A DNA stretch of 25,042 bases from Pseudomonadota bacterium (GTDB taxonomy: Bacteria > Pseudomonadota > Gammaproteobacteria > Steroidobacterales > Steroidobacteraceae): contig JAEYXD010000197.1 of the NCBI GenBank assembly GCA_023428645.1, positions 1 to 25,042 on the forward strand, given 5' to 3'. The position numbers and the translations under genes were made by a program. Below, one piece after another: positions 1-7,013 of this stretch; the first letter of the stretch is position 1, and the number at the start of each line of letters is the position of its first letter. The notes under the pieces are model-generated. The model searched no databases. It was not told the DNA's origin and saw nothing but the letters and a program-made list of their open reading frames with translations.

Positions 1-19
1 GCGCTGTCAGCTGCGGCTT

Positions 20-1342
20 ATGCAACAGACTTCATACAAGAACTATCTCCTCGTCGTTCTGACAATCATTGCGCTGTTCAACTACGTCGACCGCATTGCG
101 CTCGGCATCATGCTCGAGGACATCAAGCGGGATCTCGACCTGACCGATACCCAGCTCGGCTTCTTGAGCGGATTGGCGTTCGCGCTGTTCTATTCGGTGA
201 TGGGCATTCCGATCGCGCGCTGGGCCGATCGGGGTGATCGCGTGATGATCATCTCGCTGACCACGGCGTTGTGGAGCTCCGCGGTCGCCCTGTGTGGGAT
301 GGTCGGCAACTTCGTGCAGCTGCTCGCGATCCGCGTCGGCGTCGCGGTGGGCGAGGCGGGATGCCTGCCTCCCGCGCTTTCGTTACTGGCCGACAATTTC
401 TCCCGTGCGGAGCGGCCGCGAGCGGTCGCCATATACGGCCTCGCGGGAGCGCTCGCCTACGTGGTCGGCTTTTTCGGCGGCGGCTGGCTCAATGAGCTTT
501 ATGGCTGGCGCAGCACTTTCATGATGTTGGCGGTGCCTGGGCTCGTGCTCGCGTTCGTCGCGCGATTCACGTTGCGGGAGCCGCGGCGTGTGAGCGCGGC
601 GCTATCCCGCCAGCTCACGACCGCTGCGTCGTCGGGACCGGCGCCGCCCAGCCTGCCCTATGTGTTCAGAACACTGTGGGCGAACGCCACCTTCCGGCAG
701 CTCTTGCTCAGCATGTGCATCAACTATTTCGTCGGTTACGGCATCCTGCAATGGCAGGCTGTCTTCTTCATTCGCGCCTTCGATTTCACGAGCGGCGAGC
801 TCGGCACGTGGCTCGCGCTGACGTACGGACTCGGAGGCCTGATCGGCACCTATTGGGGAGGCGAGTGGTCGACGCGGCGAGCGGGCGGTGACGAGCGGCG
901 GCAGCTGCGGATGATGTCGTTCATGTTGACCGTGGCCGCGTTCCTGAGCGCGAGCGTGTATCTCGTCGGCAATCAATACCTCGGCTTCGCGCTGCTCGGC
1001 CTGTGCGTCGTCTCCACCGCGACCACGAACGCACCGATGATGGCGACGATTCAGACGCTCACCCCCACGCACATGCGCGCCGTTGCATTCGCGCTGGTCT
1101 ATCTCGCTGCGAACCTGATCGGCATGGGGCTCGGGCCCATGGCCGCCGGCGTTCTGAGCGATGCGTTGCGCCCGCAGTTCGGCGAGAACTCGTTGCGCTA
1201 TGCCCTGGTGCTGCTGCACCCGGGGATTCTCCTGAGCGCGTGGTATGCGTGGGGCGCCAGCCGCAGCGTGACCCGCGATCTCGCCGCCGTGCAGGCGGAT
1301 GGGCATGAGAGGTATGGCGGGGCGGTTGAGAAGGCTTCGTAG
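20..1342 (+). CDS. MFS transporter, Spinster-like
   Basis: This 440-residue inner-membrane protein is a major facilitator superfamily carrier. The sequence is a run of hydrophobic helices. It has the N-Y-V-D-R signature at the end of helix 1 (residues 21-25), common in Spinster-type and aromatic/organic-acid transporters. A motif-A loop, G-x-P-I-A-R-W-A-D-R-G-D-R, lies between helices 2 and 3 (residues 62-74). A glycine-rich helix 5 segment and a central hydrophilic loop near residues 190-215 give the usual 6+6 helix layout and length. Only 19 bases precede the ATG, so the promoter and any upstream partner lie outside the window. It converges on the AT-richer cassette on its right, and its base use matches the GC-rich chromosome. 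The substrate cannot be read from the sequence. Confidence 0.9.
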   Translation: MQQTSYKNYLLVVLTIIALFNYVDRIALGIMLEDIKRDLDLTDTQLGFLSGLAFALFYSVMGIPIARWADRGDRVMIISLTTALWSSAVALCGMVGNFVQLLAIRVGVAVGEAGCLPPALSLLADNFSRAERPRAVAIYGLAGALAYVVGFFGGGWLNELYGWRSTFMMLAVPGLVLAFVARFTLREPRRVSAALSRQLTTAASSGPAPPSLPYVFRTLWANATFRQLLLSMCINYFVGYGILQWQAVFFIRAFDFTSGELGTWLALTYGLGGLIGTYWGGEWSTRRAGGDERRQLRMMSFMLTVAAFLSASVYLVGNQYLGFALLGLCVVSTATTNAPMMATIQTLTPTHMRAVAFALVYLAANLIGMGLGPMAAGVLSDALRPQFGENSLRYALVLLHPGILLSAWYAWGASRSVTRDLAAVQADGHERYGGAVEKAS

Positions 1343-1427
1343 CGGGCGCACCTTGAGCGGCAGTTCGTCGACGGTGGGAATGGATTCGCACGGATTTACG
1401 AGATAGCCGAACCGTTCAGTTTGTGCT

Positions 1428-2462
1428 CTAACCCTCCATAAACGACTCGACTCTGTGAAGGATGCTATTCGCAGTGCAATGCCTCTCGTTGAACTGCCTT
1501 CTCAGGCGTGCTGCCGAACACTCTAGGTCTCTGGTTACGAGCAACTGGCCGGTGGCTTCATCGAGTATGAACTCAAGTACTAGGCTTTGAGCAATCAACA
1601 ATTTGAACGAGTCATTTGCCACCTCGATGGGGTTCAGGGCGCCCCTCATGGCAATCTTCGCCCGGTTGCCGTAGGCAATGACCTCGCCTAAATTGGCGAA
1701 TGCGGCTTGGCCAAGTACCGCGCTAGTTCGCAGAAAGTTGTGTCTGAGCACTGTTCTGTAGCTGAAGCCTGGTCGATAGTTCACTCCATTGCGAAGCTGG
1801 CTCGGCCATGTCATTGGCTCTTGGAATTGGAGCCCTTGGAAAAGCGAGAATGCACTGAGAGTTTGTATTTCGTCCGTTGTGGGTTTTCGATGCACAGAGA
1901 GAGTTCGTACCCAGTCGCCTGCTTCTTCCAGCTTGCTATGCAATGCGACCCAAACAGCCTCATGAAAATGACTGTGCTTTGCCTTAGACACTTGGAGCGT
2001 CGCGACGCCCGTCGTGTGATCTAGCGACAACGTTGCTTGGTACGCGCCCGCGTGCGGAACCACGCCAGAACCGCACATCTTCATTAGTATCTGCCGATCA
2101 AGATATAGAACGGCGCAGTTGATGGCGCGAGACCAAGCCATCGCTACATACAGCGAGAGATAGTAGACCGATACAAGTAGCCACGATGGGCTCGAATCGG
2201 CGTCGAGGTGTCGCATCAGGTGCGCCCTGTGTTCGCTTGCCTGATTGAGCAAATGATGAATCTCGGCGACGAGATGAGCGGCATACTCGCGCTGATTCAC
2301 TCGAAGAGTCAGAGACCGAGAACTAGCTGAGACGACAGAGAACGATCCTTCGCGAATCCACGTCGACACACTGCGATCCCTAAAGGGCTCTAGCGAAGTG
2401 AATTCGGGAACAATATCTAGCAGTTGGGCCAACACATAACGGCCTGCTGCGCTGATTGTCAT
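1428..2462 (-). CDS. Unrecognised protein, partner of the DGQHR gene
   Basis: This is a 344-residue protein that I do not recognise. It starts with ATG only 10 bp after the stop of the DGQHR gene, so the two are almost certainly one transcript. No signal peptide, nucleotide-binding loop or zinc motif is visible. Residues 93-125 form a hydrophobic helix with the core Y-Y-L-S-L-Y and A-W-S-R-A. An R-N-x-V-N-Y stretch lies at 224-229, and the C-terminal part is helix-forming and Arg-rich. These features faintly recall helical HEPN/YaaC-like proteins, but that is speculation without a match to a catalytic motif. The gene is AT-richer than its neighbours: bases 1561-1620 contain 24 G/C of 60, against 37 of 60 in a sample at 5041-5100. 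This supports horizontal acquisition. The reading frame is intact. Confidence 0.75.
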   Translation of the reverse strand: MTISAAGRYVLAQLLDIVPEFTSLEPFRDRSVSTWIREGSFSVVSASSRSLTLRVNQREYAAHLVAEIHHLLNQASEHRAHLMRHLDADSSPSWLLVSVYYLSLYVAMAWSRAINCAVLYLDRQILMKMCGSGVVPHAGAYQATLSLDHTTGVATLQVSKAKHSHFHEAVWVALHSKLEEAGDWVRTLSVHRKPTTDEIQTLSAFSLFQGLQFQEPMTWPSQLRNGVNYRPGFSYRTVLRHNFLRTSAVLGQAAFANLGEVIAYGNRAKIAMRGALNPIEVANDSFKLLIAQSLVLEFILDEATGQLLVTRDLECSAARLRRQFNERHCTANSILHRVESFMEG

Positions 2463-2472
2463 GGCTGCCCGG

Positions 2473-3462
2473 TTAGAGCATGTTCGGATCTATGTTGACC
2501 GTACCTGCCAGTGCGCTTCGCACTGCCTTCTTCACTTGGCCAACTGAGCGCAGAGTTGAATCTGCGTATGAGTACTTCGCGATTGGCATGATGACTTTTT
2601 GGATGCTCTCCGGTTTTGCATTCTTATAACTCAGCAAGCTTTGCCTAACCGCCTGCTCGAAAACGTCGAAGATTGCTTCAAGAAAGGCGCTTCGGGTCAT
2701 CAGCTTCTGATCGTCCAGCACATTCTCAAACGCTTTGATGTAGTTCAGAAGGAGCGTGAGTCGTTTCGTGTTGTCGAGCCCGTGGAGGATCGACGAATCC
2801 AGAGCCTGCCCGACGGCTCGATTAAAGGTGACACGGGAAACTTTTCCGGTAACAGATTTCGAAGGGCTGAGTAGCGTGCTGAACTTGAGCCCCTGCGACT
2901 TGCGCACCCCATCAAACAACTCGCGAAGAATCGTCTCTCGCTGACCTTCGATCTGTGCGAGTTGCTTTATATCGAGCAATAGGGCTGCGGGAACACCGAT
3001 CTGTTTAGTATTGATATCAATGAAAAGTCGCGTCTCTTCAGTTCGAGAAAGGTTTTCGTAGATCGATAGTGGAACGCGGTGGTCTTTTGCAAAGCGCTCC
3101 AAACAGGTCTGATAGCCCCACAGTCGATGCTGACCGTCCAAGACGAGGAAAGCCTTGTCGAGTCTTTCGAACGTCAGTGTCTTGCTGCGCGAGTTATACG
3201 CAATTGCTGACTCTGGTTGTGCCGACAATACGATGTTCGTTGGGATAGAGCCCACACCTTGGTTGAGATAGCTGGCGATATCATCTGCTCTTTGCTTGCT
3301 TAGTTGTCGCTGAAAGCCCTGAAGATTGTCCTCATCGCGAGTCGACACGAAGCAATACGGAAAGACGTCTGAGACTGGGATAGACGTCAAATAGAAACGA
3401 TGATTGTTCTGGTTCATCAGAAGGCATGGATAGCTCCTCTTTGTACTTTTGGTAGTAGCCAC
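2473..3462 (-). CDS. DGQHR-domain protein (DndB-like family)
   Basis: This 329-residue protein carries the D-G-Q-H-R motif at residues 109-113, preceded by hydrophobic residues in the family's usual pattern (F-L-V-L-D-G-Q-H-R). A second family block, F-I-D-I-N-T-K-Q, lies at about 147-154. DGQHR proteins include DndB of DNA phosphorothioation and related ParB/sulfiredoxin-fold proteins found in DNA-modification and phage-defence loci. Many members are stand-alone and uncharacterised. No dndA, C, D or E genes are present in the window, so a phosphorothioation role cannot be assumed. The start is GTG, supported by a GGGGAG ribosome site 8 bases upstream. The gene leads a two-gene leftward operon. 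Its AT-richer composition marks it as foreign to the surrounding chromosome. Confidence 0.85.
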   Translation of the reverse strand: MATTKSTKRSYPCLLMNQNNHRFYLTSIPVSDVFPYCFVSTRDEDNLQGFQRQLSKQRADDIASYLNQGVGSIPTNIVLSAQPESAIAYNSRSKTLTFERLDKAFLVLDGQHRLWGYQTCLERFAKDHRVPLSIYENLSRTEETRLFIDINTKQIGVPAALLLDIKQLAQIEGQRETILRELFDGVRKSQGLKFSTLLSPSKSVTGKVSRVTFNRAVGQALDSSILHGLDNTKRLTLLLNYIKAFENVLDDQKLMTRSAFLEAIFDVFEQAVRQSLLSYKNAKPESIQKVIMPIAKYSYADSTLRSVGQVKKAVRSALAGTVNIDPNML

Positions 3463-3563
3463 TCACTTGACTCCCCGACGAACCCGGCCGAACGGCAATT
3501 GTGCAGTAGCGCATCAAGTCCCGCCACAGAATAGCCGTATTGGCTGTCCAATGCGTCGGCCAT
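3417..3563 (-). CDS. Doubtful small ORF overlapping the DGQHR start
   Basis: A 48-codon open frame begins with ATG-GCC-GAC and ends with TGA inside the first 46 bases of the DGQHR gene, in another frame. The peptide begins M-A-D-A-L-D-S-Q-Y-G-Y and resembles nothing I know. A GAGGG lies only one or two bases before the ATG, which is too close for a normal ribosome site. A 6-bp-stem inverted repeat sits just upstream. It could be a leader peptide coupled to DGQHR translation, a small regulator, or chance. It is listed because its position and overlap are what a leader peptide would show. Confidence 0.22.
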   Translation of the reverse strand: MADALDSQYGYSVAGLDALLHNCRSAGFVGESSEWLLPKVQRGAIHAF

Positions 3564-3565
3564 GC

Positions 3566-3580
3566 CCTCAGAAGCTGAGG
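3566..3580. promoter_or_regulatory. Inverted repeat upstream of the DGQHR cassette
   Basis: CCTCAG and CTGAGG form a perfect 6-bp inverted repeat with a 3-base centre. It sits about 100 bases upstream of the DGQHR GTG and immediately upstream of the doubtful small ORF. It could be an operator for a regulator of the cassette or a small RNA hairpin. The sequence does not decide. Confidence 0.3.
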
Positions 3581-3673
3581 ATGTCTAGTGGTTCATGGGT
3601 GGGGAGCTGCCACGCGCAGCTGGCCGCAGGGCATTCATGGTGGCGAACTGATCCGAGCCGCCACTATCCCATC

Positions 3674-3709
3674 TCGATCGGTACGTTTCGATCGAGGCGC
3701 ATTTGCGCC
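3674..3709. promoter_or_regulatory. Two abutting inverted repeats
   Basis: TCGATCG (3674-3680) and CGATCGA (3689-3695) form a 7-bp stem with an 8-base loop. Directly next to it, GGCGCA-TT-TGCGCC (3696-3709) forms a 6-bp stem with a 2-base centre. Neither is followed by a T run on either strand, so classic terminators are unlikely. Tandem dyads in a divergent intergenic region fit operators or a recombination or attachment-type site equally well. Confidence 0.35.
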
Positions 3710-3901
3710 AATTCGGGTTAGTTCGCCGTCCACATACAGAGTTGCTGCGGTCTGGGCGACGTCCCCCGTCTTCAGTAGCGGTGTGAACCAGAGTCTGGTC
3801 CGGGCCCGAAACTGAACTGCATGTTCCGATGCTTTGCTAGCAGCAGTCATGTTATCGCCGCTCCCATCTCCCGCGTCACCAACTCCGCCTCCTTCCTCCG
3901 C

Positions 3902-3907
3902 TACAAT
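3902..3907 (+). promoter_or_regulatory. -10-like box implying a leaderless xthA mRNA
   Basis: TACAAT lies only 5 bases before the ATG at 3913. A sigma-70 -10 box at this place would start transcription at about the A of the start codon. No Shine-Dalgarno sequence precedes the ATG, which agrees with leaderless translation. The -35 region is poor (no TTGACA-like hexamer at the usual spacing), so this remains a suggestion. Confidence 0.35.
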
Positions 3908-3912
3908 GCGGC

Positions 3913-4683
3913 ATGCGAATCGCCACCTTCAACGTCAATAGCATCAACGCGCGCCTGCCGAACGTGCTCCGCTGGCTCGCCGAGACTCAGCCGGATGTCG
4001 TCTGCCTGCAAGAGCTCAAGGCGCCGCAGGATAAATTCCCGGAGCAGCCCATCCGTGATGCCGGCTACGGCGTCATCTGGCACGGTCAGAAAAGTTACAA
4101 CGGCGTGGCGATTCTCGCGCGCAATGAAGAGCCGGCCGAAATCTGCCGCGCGCTGCCCGGTGATCCCGAGGACGCACATAGCCGCTACATCGAAGCGACC
4201 GTAAGGGGCATCACGATCGGCTGTCTGTACTTGCCGAACGGCAATCCCGCTCCCGGGCCGAAATACGATTACAAGCTCCGCTGGATGCAACGCCTGACAG
4301 AGCATGCGGCAGCGCTTGCGAGCCGCGACACGCCCGTCGTGCTCGCCGGCGACTACAACGTGATTCCCACGGAAAAGGATGTCTACAAGCCCGAGCGCTG
4401 GGTGAATGACGCGCTGTTTCGCATCGAGACGCGCGAGGCATTCGGCCGTTTGGTGAGCCAAGGCTGGACCGACGCGATTCGACATCTGCATCCCGACGCG
4501 ACGATCCACACGTACTGGGATTTCTTCCGCGACGCGTACAAGCGCGACGCAGGGCTGCGCATCGATCATCTGCTGCTCAATGCGAGCGCCGCGAAACTGC
4601 TGCAGGCCGCGGGGGTCGATCGCGACGTGCGCGGGTGGGAGCGGGCGAGCGATCACGCGCCCGCGTGGGTCGAGCTTCGGTGA
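3913..4683 (+). CDS. xthA: Exodeoxyribonuclease III (AP endonuclease)
   Basis: This 256-residue cytoplasmic DNA-repair enzyme belongs to the Mg-dependent exonuclease III/endonuclease-exonuclease-phosphatase family. It nicks DNA 5' of abasic sites and removes nucleotides from 3' ends. Conserved elements are in order: N-x-N-S-I at the N-terminus (N8), the metal ligand E34 in L-Q-E-L-K, Y-L-P-N-G at 106-110, the catalytic G-D-Y-N (D147, N149), R-I-D-H-L near 216-220, and the terminal S-D-H-A-P (D247, H248). Length and motifs are complete. The start is chosen because M-R-I-A-T-F-N-V-N is the standard family N-terminus. There is no ribosome site, and a -10-like box abuts the ATG. A LysR gene follows 29 bp downstream. 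Confidence 0.95.
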   Translation: MRIATFNVNSINARLPNVLRWLAETQPDVVCLQELKAPQDKFPEQPIRDAGYGVIWHGQKSYNGVAILARNEEPAEICRALPGDPEDAHSRYIEATVRGITIGCLYLPNGNPAPGPKYDYKLRWMQRLTEHAAALASRDTPVVLAGDYNVIPTEKDVYKPERWVNDALFRIETREAFGRLVSQGWTDAIRHLHPDATIHTYWDFFRDAYKRDAGLRIDHLLLNASAAKLLQAAGVDRDVRGWERASDHAPAWVELR

Positions 4684-4712
4684 GTGCTGCTGCCAACGCG
4701 TAGGATGAGTCG

Positions 4713-5612
4713 ATGCGATCGCGCCACATCGAGGTGTTTCATGCGATCTACACGCATGGATCGATCAGCACCGCGGCGCGCGCGCTCAATGTCTCCCAGC
4801 CCTCGCTGAGCAAAGTTCTCAAGCACGCCGAGGATCAGCTCGGCTTCGCGCTGTTCCGTCGTGTTCGCGGGCGGCTGGTGCCGACCGAAGAGGCGCACGT
4901 GCTCTATCGCAACGTGGCGGACATCCAGCAGCACATCAATTCGTTGCGGCGCACGGCGAGGAACTTGCGCGGTGGCAAGGGCGGTCACCTGCGTCTCGCG
5001 CTGCTGCCGGCGCTCGGGCTCGGCATCGGACCGGCGGCGATCGCGCGATTCCGCAAGCAGCACCCCGACGTGACGTTCGAGATCATGACGCTGCATCACG
5101 ACGAGGTGCCGCGCGCATTGTTCGAGCGCACCTGCGACCTCGCGATCGCCTACGACCTGCCGCCCCATCCGCAGATCAATGCGACGCAGATCGGCACGGG
5201 CGAAGTCGTGATTCTGTTCGGGCGCAAGGATTTTCCGCGGCTGCCGCGTCGCCTGGACCTGGGGTGGCTGCGCAACCGCGATGTCATTGGTTTGTCGGCG
5301 AGCGGTCCCGTGGGCGATTTGTTCTCGGCGGCGCTGGCGGAGCGCGAGTTGCCGATCCGCGAAGTCGTCTCGGTGCAGACGTTCTATCTTGCCGCGGCGC
5401 TCGTCCGGCACGGCGCCGGCATCGCGATCGTCGACGAGTTGACCGCGCACGCCAGCCTCATGCCGCACGGAGCGCTCGATTTTCGCCCGCTCGAGCCTGC
5501 GCTCCGCTTCGGTATCCTCGCCGCGCATCTCGAGGATCGGCCCCTGTCCGTGCTGGCGAAGCGCTTCCTCGCAACGCTCAAGACCGTGCTCGACGCAACG
5601 CTCGAATCTTGA
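4713..5612 (+). CDS. LysR-family transcriptional regulator
   Basis: This 299-residue DNA-binding regulator has an N-terminal winged helix-turn-helix at about residues 4-62, including S-I-S-T-A-A-R-A-L-N-V-S-Q-P-S-L-S and the L-F-R-R wing. A helical linker follows, then a periplasmic-binding-protein-like effector domain from about 90 to 290. The typical LysR length is kept. It follows xthA by 29 bp with AGGA before the ATG. It converges with the D-amino acid dehydrogenase gene across 59 bp. A T-N11-A dyad of LysR-box type lies upstream of that gene (6949-6967). Control of D-amino acid catabolism is therefore a reasonable inference, although LysR proteins more often regulate divergent neighbours. 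The effector is unknown. Confidence 0.93.
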   Translation: MRSRHIEVFHAIYTHGSISTAARALNVSQPSLSKVLKHAEDQLGFALFRRVRGRLVPTEEAHVLYRNVADIQQHINSLRRTARNLRGGKGGHLRLALLPALGLGIGPAAIARFRKQHPDVTFEIMTLHHDEVPRALFERTCDLAIAYDLPPHPQINATQIGTGEVVILFGRKDFPRLPRRLDLGWLRNRDVIGLSASGPVGDLFSAALAERELPIREVVSVQTFYLAAALVRHGAGIAIVDELTAHASLMPHGALDFRPLEPALRFGILAAHLEDRPLSVLAKRFLATLKTVLDATLES

Positions 5613-5671
5613 TGCGCCGAGCCTGTTTGGTTGACGCCCGATCCAGGAAGGGCACTTCGTGGGCCGCGGAC

Positions 5672-6865
5672 TCAGGGCAGCTGAGCCGCGAGCCGCCGCG
5701 CCGTGCCGCAGGCGAGCGTCCAGCCGAGCGCGCCGTGGCCCACATTCAGATAGAGGCCTTCGATCGCGGTGCGTCCGACGATCGGCACGCCCGAGGGCGT
5801 TGCAGGCCGCAGCCCGGCCCAGGCACGCAACGGTGCGTCGAAGCGCGCCGCTTCGGGGAGCACGGCGCGGCCCAGTTCGACGAGATCCGCGACGCGCTTC
5901 GCGTCTACGGCTCGGTCGACGCCGACGCAGTCGGCAAGTCCCGCGAGCCGAACGCGCCCGCCGAGATTCGCGAACACGATTCTCCGATCGAGGTCGGTGA
6001 GACTCACGTGCGGTGGCCGCGGGCCCGGCTCGGGCGTCACGCTGTAGCCTTTCAACGGGTAGAGGGGAACGCGAAGGCCGGTGCCGCGCAGCAGCCGGGT
6101 CGTGTCGACACCGGCGCAGATCACGACTGCATCGGCTTCGATCGCACCACGCGACGTGTGAACGCCGATCACCCGACCGCGACGGCGCAGCAGCCGCACC
6201 TCGACGCCGAGTTCGAGCTTGCATGCGCCACGCTCGCCCAGCCGCTCGCACAGCACGCGTGTGAAGGTTGCTGCGTCGCCGGCGCTGTCGTCGCGCGAAT
6301 ACGCCGCGCCTGCAATCGTGTCGCGCCAGCCCGCGAGCGCGGGCTCGATCGCGACGCATTCGGCCGCGCCGACGATCTCGATTCTCACCCCGTGCGCACG
6401 CTTCAGCTCGGCGCGACGCTGCAATCCCGCGAGCGTCCGCGGCGAGGAGGTCAGCAGCAGCTTGCCCGCGGGACGGTGCGCGAACTCGAGGGGCAGGTCC
6501 GTGAGCAGTTCTTCGAGCGCGGCCGCGGACTCCGCGGCGAGCTGCAGCAGGCGAATCGTGTTGTCGTCGGCGCGGCGGCGATTGCAGTTCCACAGGAAGC
6601 GTATGCCCCAGGGGAGCAACGCCAGGTCCGGTCGGATGTGCATGCCGATGTCACGCCCGAGGAGCATTCCGGGCAGCCGGCGCAGCAGCCGCGGGTCGGC
6701 TAGCGTGTCGGTGTATGAATAGGAGAGCTGGCCGGCATTGGCGAAGGAGGCGCCTTGCGCGGGCTCCGCGTGACGATCGACGAGCGTGACCTCGTGGCCA
6801 CGCCTCGTGACGAAATAAGCCGTGGCGGCGCCGACCACGCCCGCTCCAACGATGATGACCCGCAT
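5672..6865 (-). CDS. dadA: D-amino acid dehydrogenase, DadA-type FAD enzyme
   Basis: This 397-residue FAD-dependent oxidoreductase of the DAO/DadA family oxidatively deaminates D-amino acids to 2-oxo acids and passes electrons to the membrane quinone pool. The N-terminal Rossmann fingerprint G-A-G-V-V-G (7-12) ends at an acidic residue in L-V-D-R (D30). It is followed by G-A-S-F-A-N-A-G-Q-L, the DadA hallmark. The C-terminal FAD block has R-P-A-T-P-S-G-x-P and G-H-G-A-L-G-W. It is slightly shorter than E. coli-type DadA. Sarcosine or other secondary amines are possible alternative substrates. The ATG is the family start (M-R-V-I-I-V-G-A-G). The convergent LysR gene and the upstream dyad suggest regulated expression. 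No alanine racemase gene is nearby. Confidence 0.88.
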   Translation of the reverse strand: MRVIIVGAGVVGAATAYFVTRRGHEVTLVDRHAEPAQGASFANAGQLSYSYTDTLADPRLLRRLPGMLLGRDIGMHIRPDLALLPWGIRFLWNCNRRRADDNTIRLLQLAAESAAALEELLTDLPLEFAHRPAGKLLLTSSPRTLAGLQRRAELKRAHGVRIEIVGAAECVAIEPALAGWRDTIAGAAYSRDDSAGDAATFTRVLCERLGERGACKLELGVEVRLLRRRGRVIGVHTSRGAIEADAVVICAGVDTTRLLRGTGLRVPLYPLKGYSVTPEPGPRPPHVSLTDLDRRIVFANLGGRVRLAGLADCVGVDRAVDAKRVADLVELGRAVLPEAARFDAPLRAWAGLRPATPSGVPIVGRTAIEGLYLNVGHGALGWTLACGTARRLAAQLP

Positions 6866-6948
6866 GCCTGGTAGCTTCGCAGCCTTGGACGAACCCGGCT
6901 GATGCTAATCGGCAGCGGAGATGCGGCCGTTAACAATGTGCACGCAAC

Positions 6949-6967
6949 CCATATCCTCAGGTTATGG
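6949..6967. promoter_or_regulatory. LysR-box-like dyad upstream of dadA
   Basis: The plus strand reads CCATATCCTCAGGTTATGG. This 19-bp imperfect palindrome has arms C-C-A-T-A and T-A-T-G-G and an inner C-C/G-G pair. On the dadA strand it contains T-N11-A with interrupted symmetry, the classic LysR-type binding pattern. It lies 84 bases upstream of the dadA start in the 148-bp gap after the yghU-like gene. Confidence 0.4.
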
Positions 6968-7013
6968 CCGGAACTTCGTTTGCCGCATGCGAGCCAGCAG
7001 CGCGAGCGGCCGG

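Larger units (their letters stand above)
3463..3912. other. 450-bp intergenic region, mostly non-coding
   Basis: This region lies between the leftward DGQHR cassette and the rightward exodeoxyribonuclease gene, so it must hold both promoters. It contains a doubtful 48-codon ORF reaching left, three inverted repeats (3566-3580, 3674-3695, 3696-3709) and a -10-like TACAAT close to the exonuclease start. An open leftward frame of 71 codons at 3635-3850 has fairly protein-like content but no recognisable family and no clear ribosome site. It may be a remnant of a gene damaged when the cassette arrived. No integrase, tRNA or flanking direct repeat was found. Confidence 0.5.

Noticed and set aside
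602..1351. 249-codon leftward frame under the MFS gene
   Set aside because: It is antisense to a clear transporter, and its Arg/His-rich content is typical of GC-rich shadow frames. The stretch just upstream looks somewhat protein-like but matches nothing I know.
1343..1427. Possible tRNA 3' end or attachment site near GTGCGAATCC
   Set aside because: No cloverleaf could be drawn, and no matching direct repeat was seen on the right side of the AT-richer cassette.
1428..3462. Complete Dnd phosphorothioation system
   Set aside because: Only a DGQHR-family protein is present. No cysteine desulfurase, PAPS-reductase-like or SMC-like dnd gene lies in the window.
4653..6593. 646-codon leftward frame
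   Set aside because: It lies antisense to the LysR gene and in another frame of dadA. Its composition is extreme Arg/Ala with no motif.
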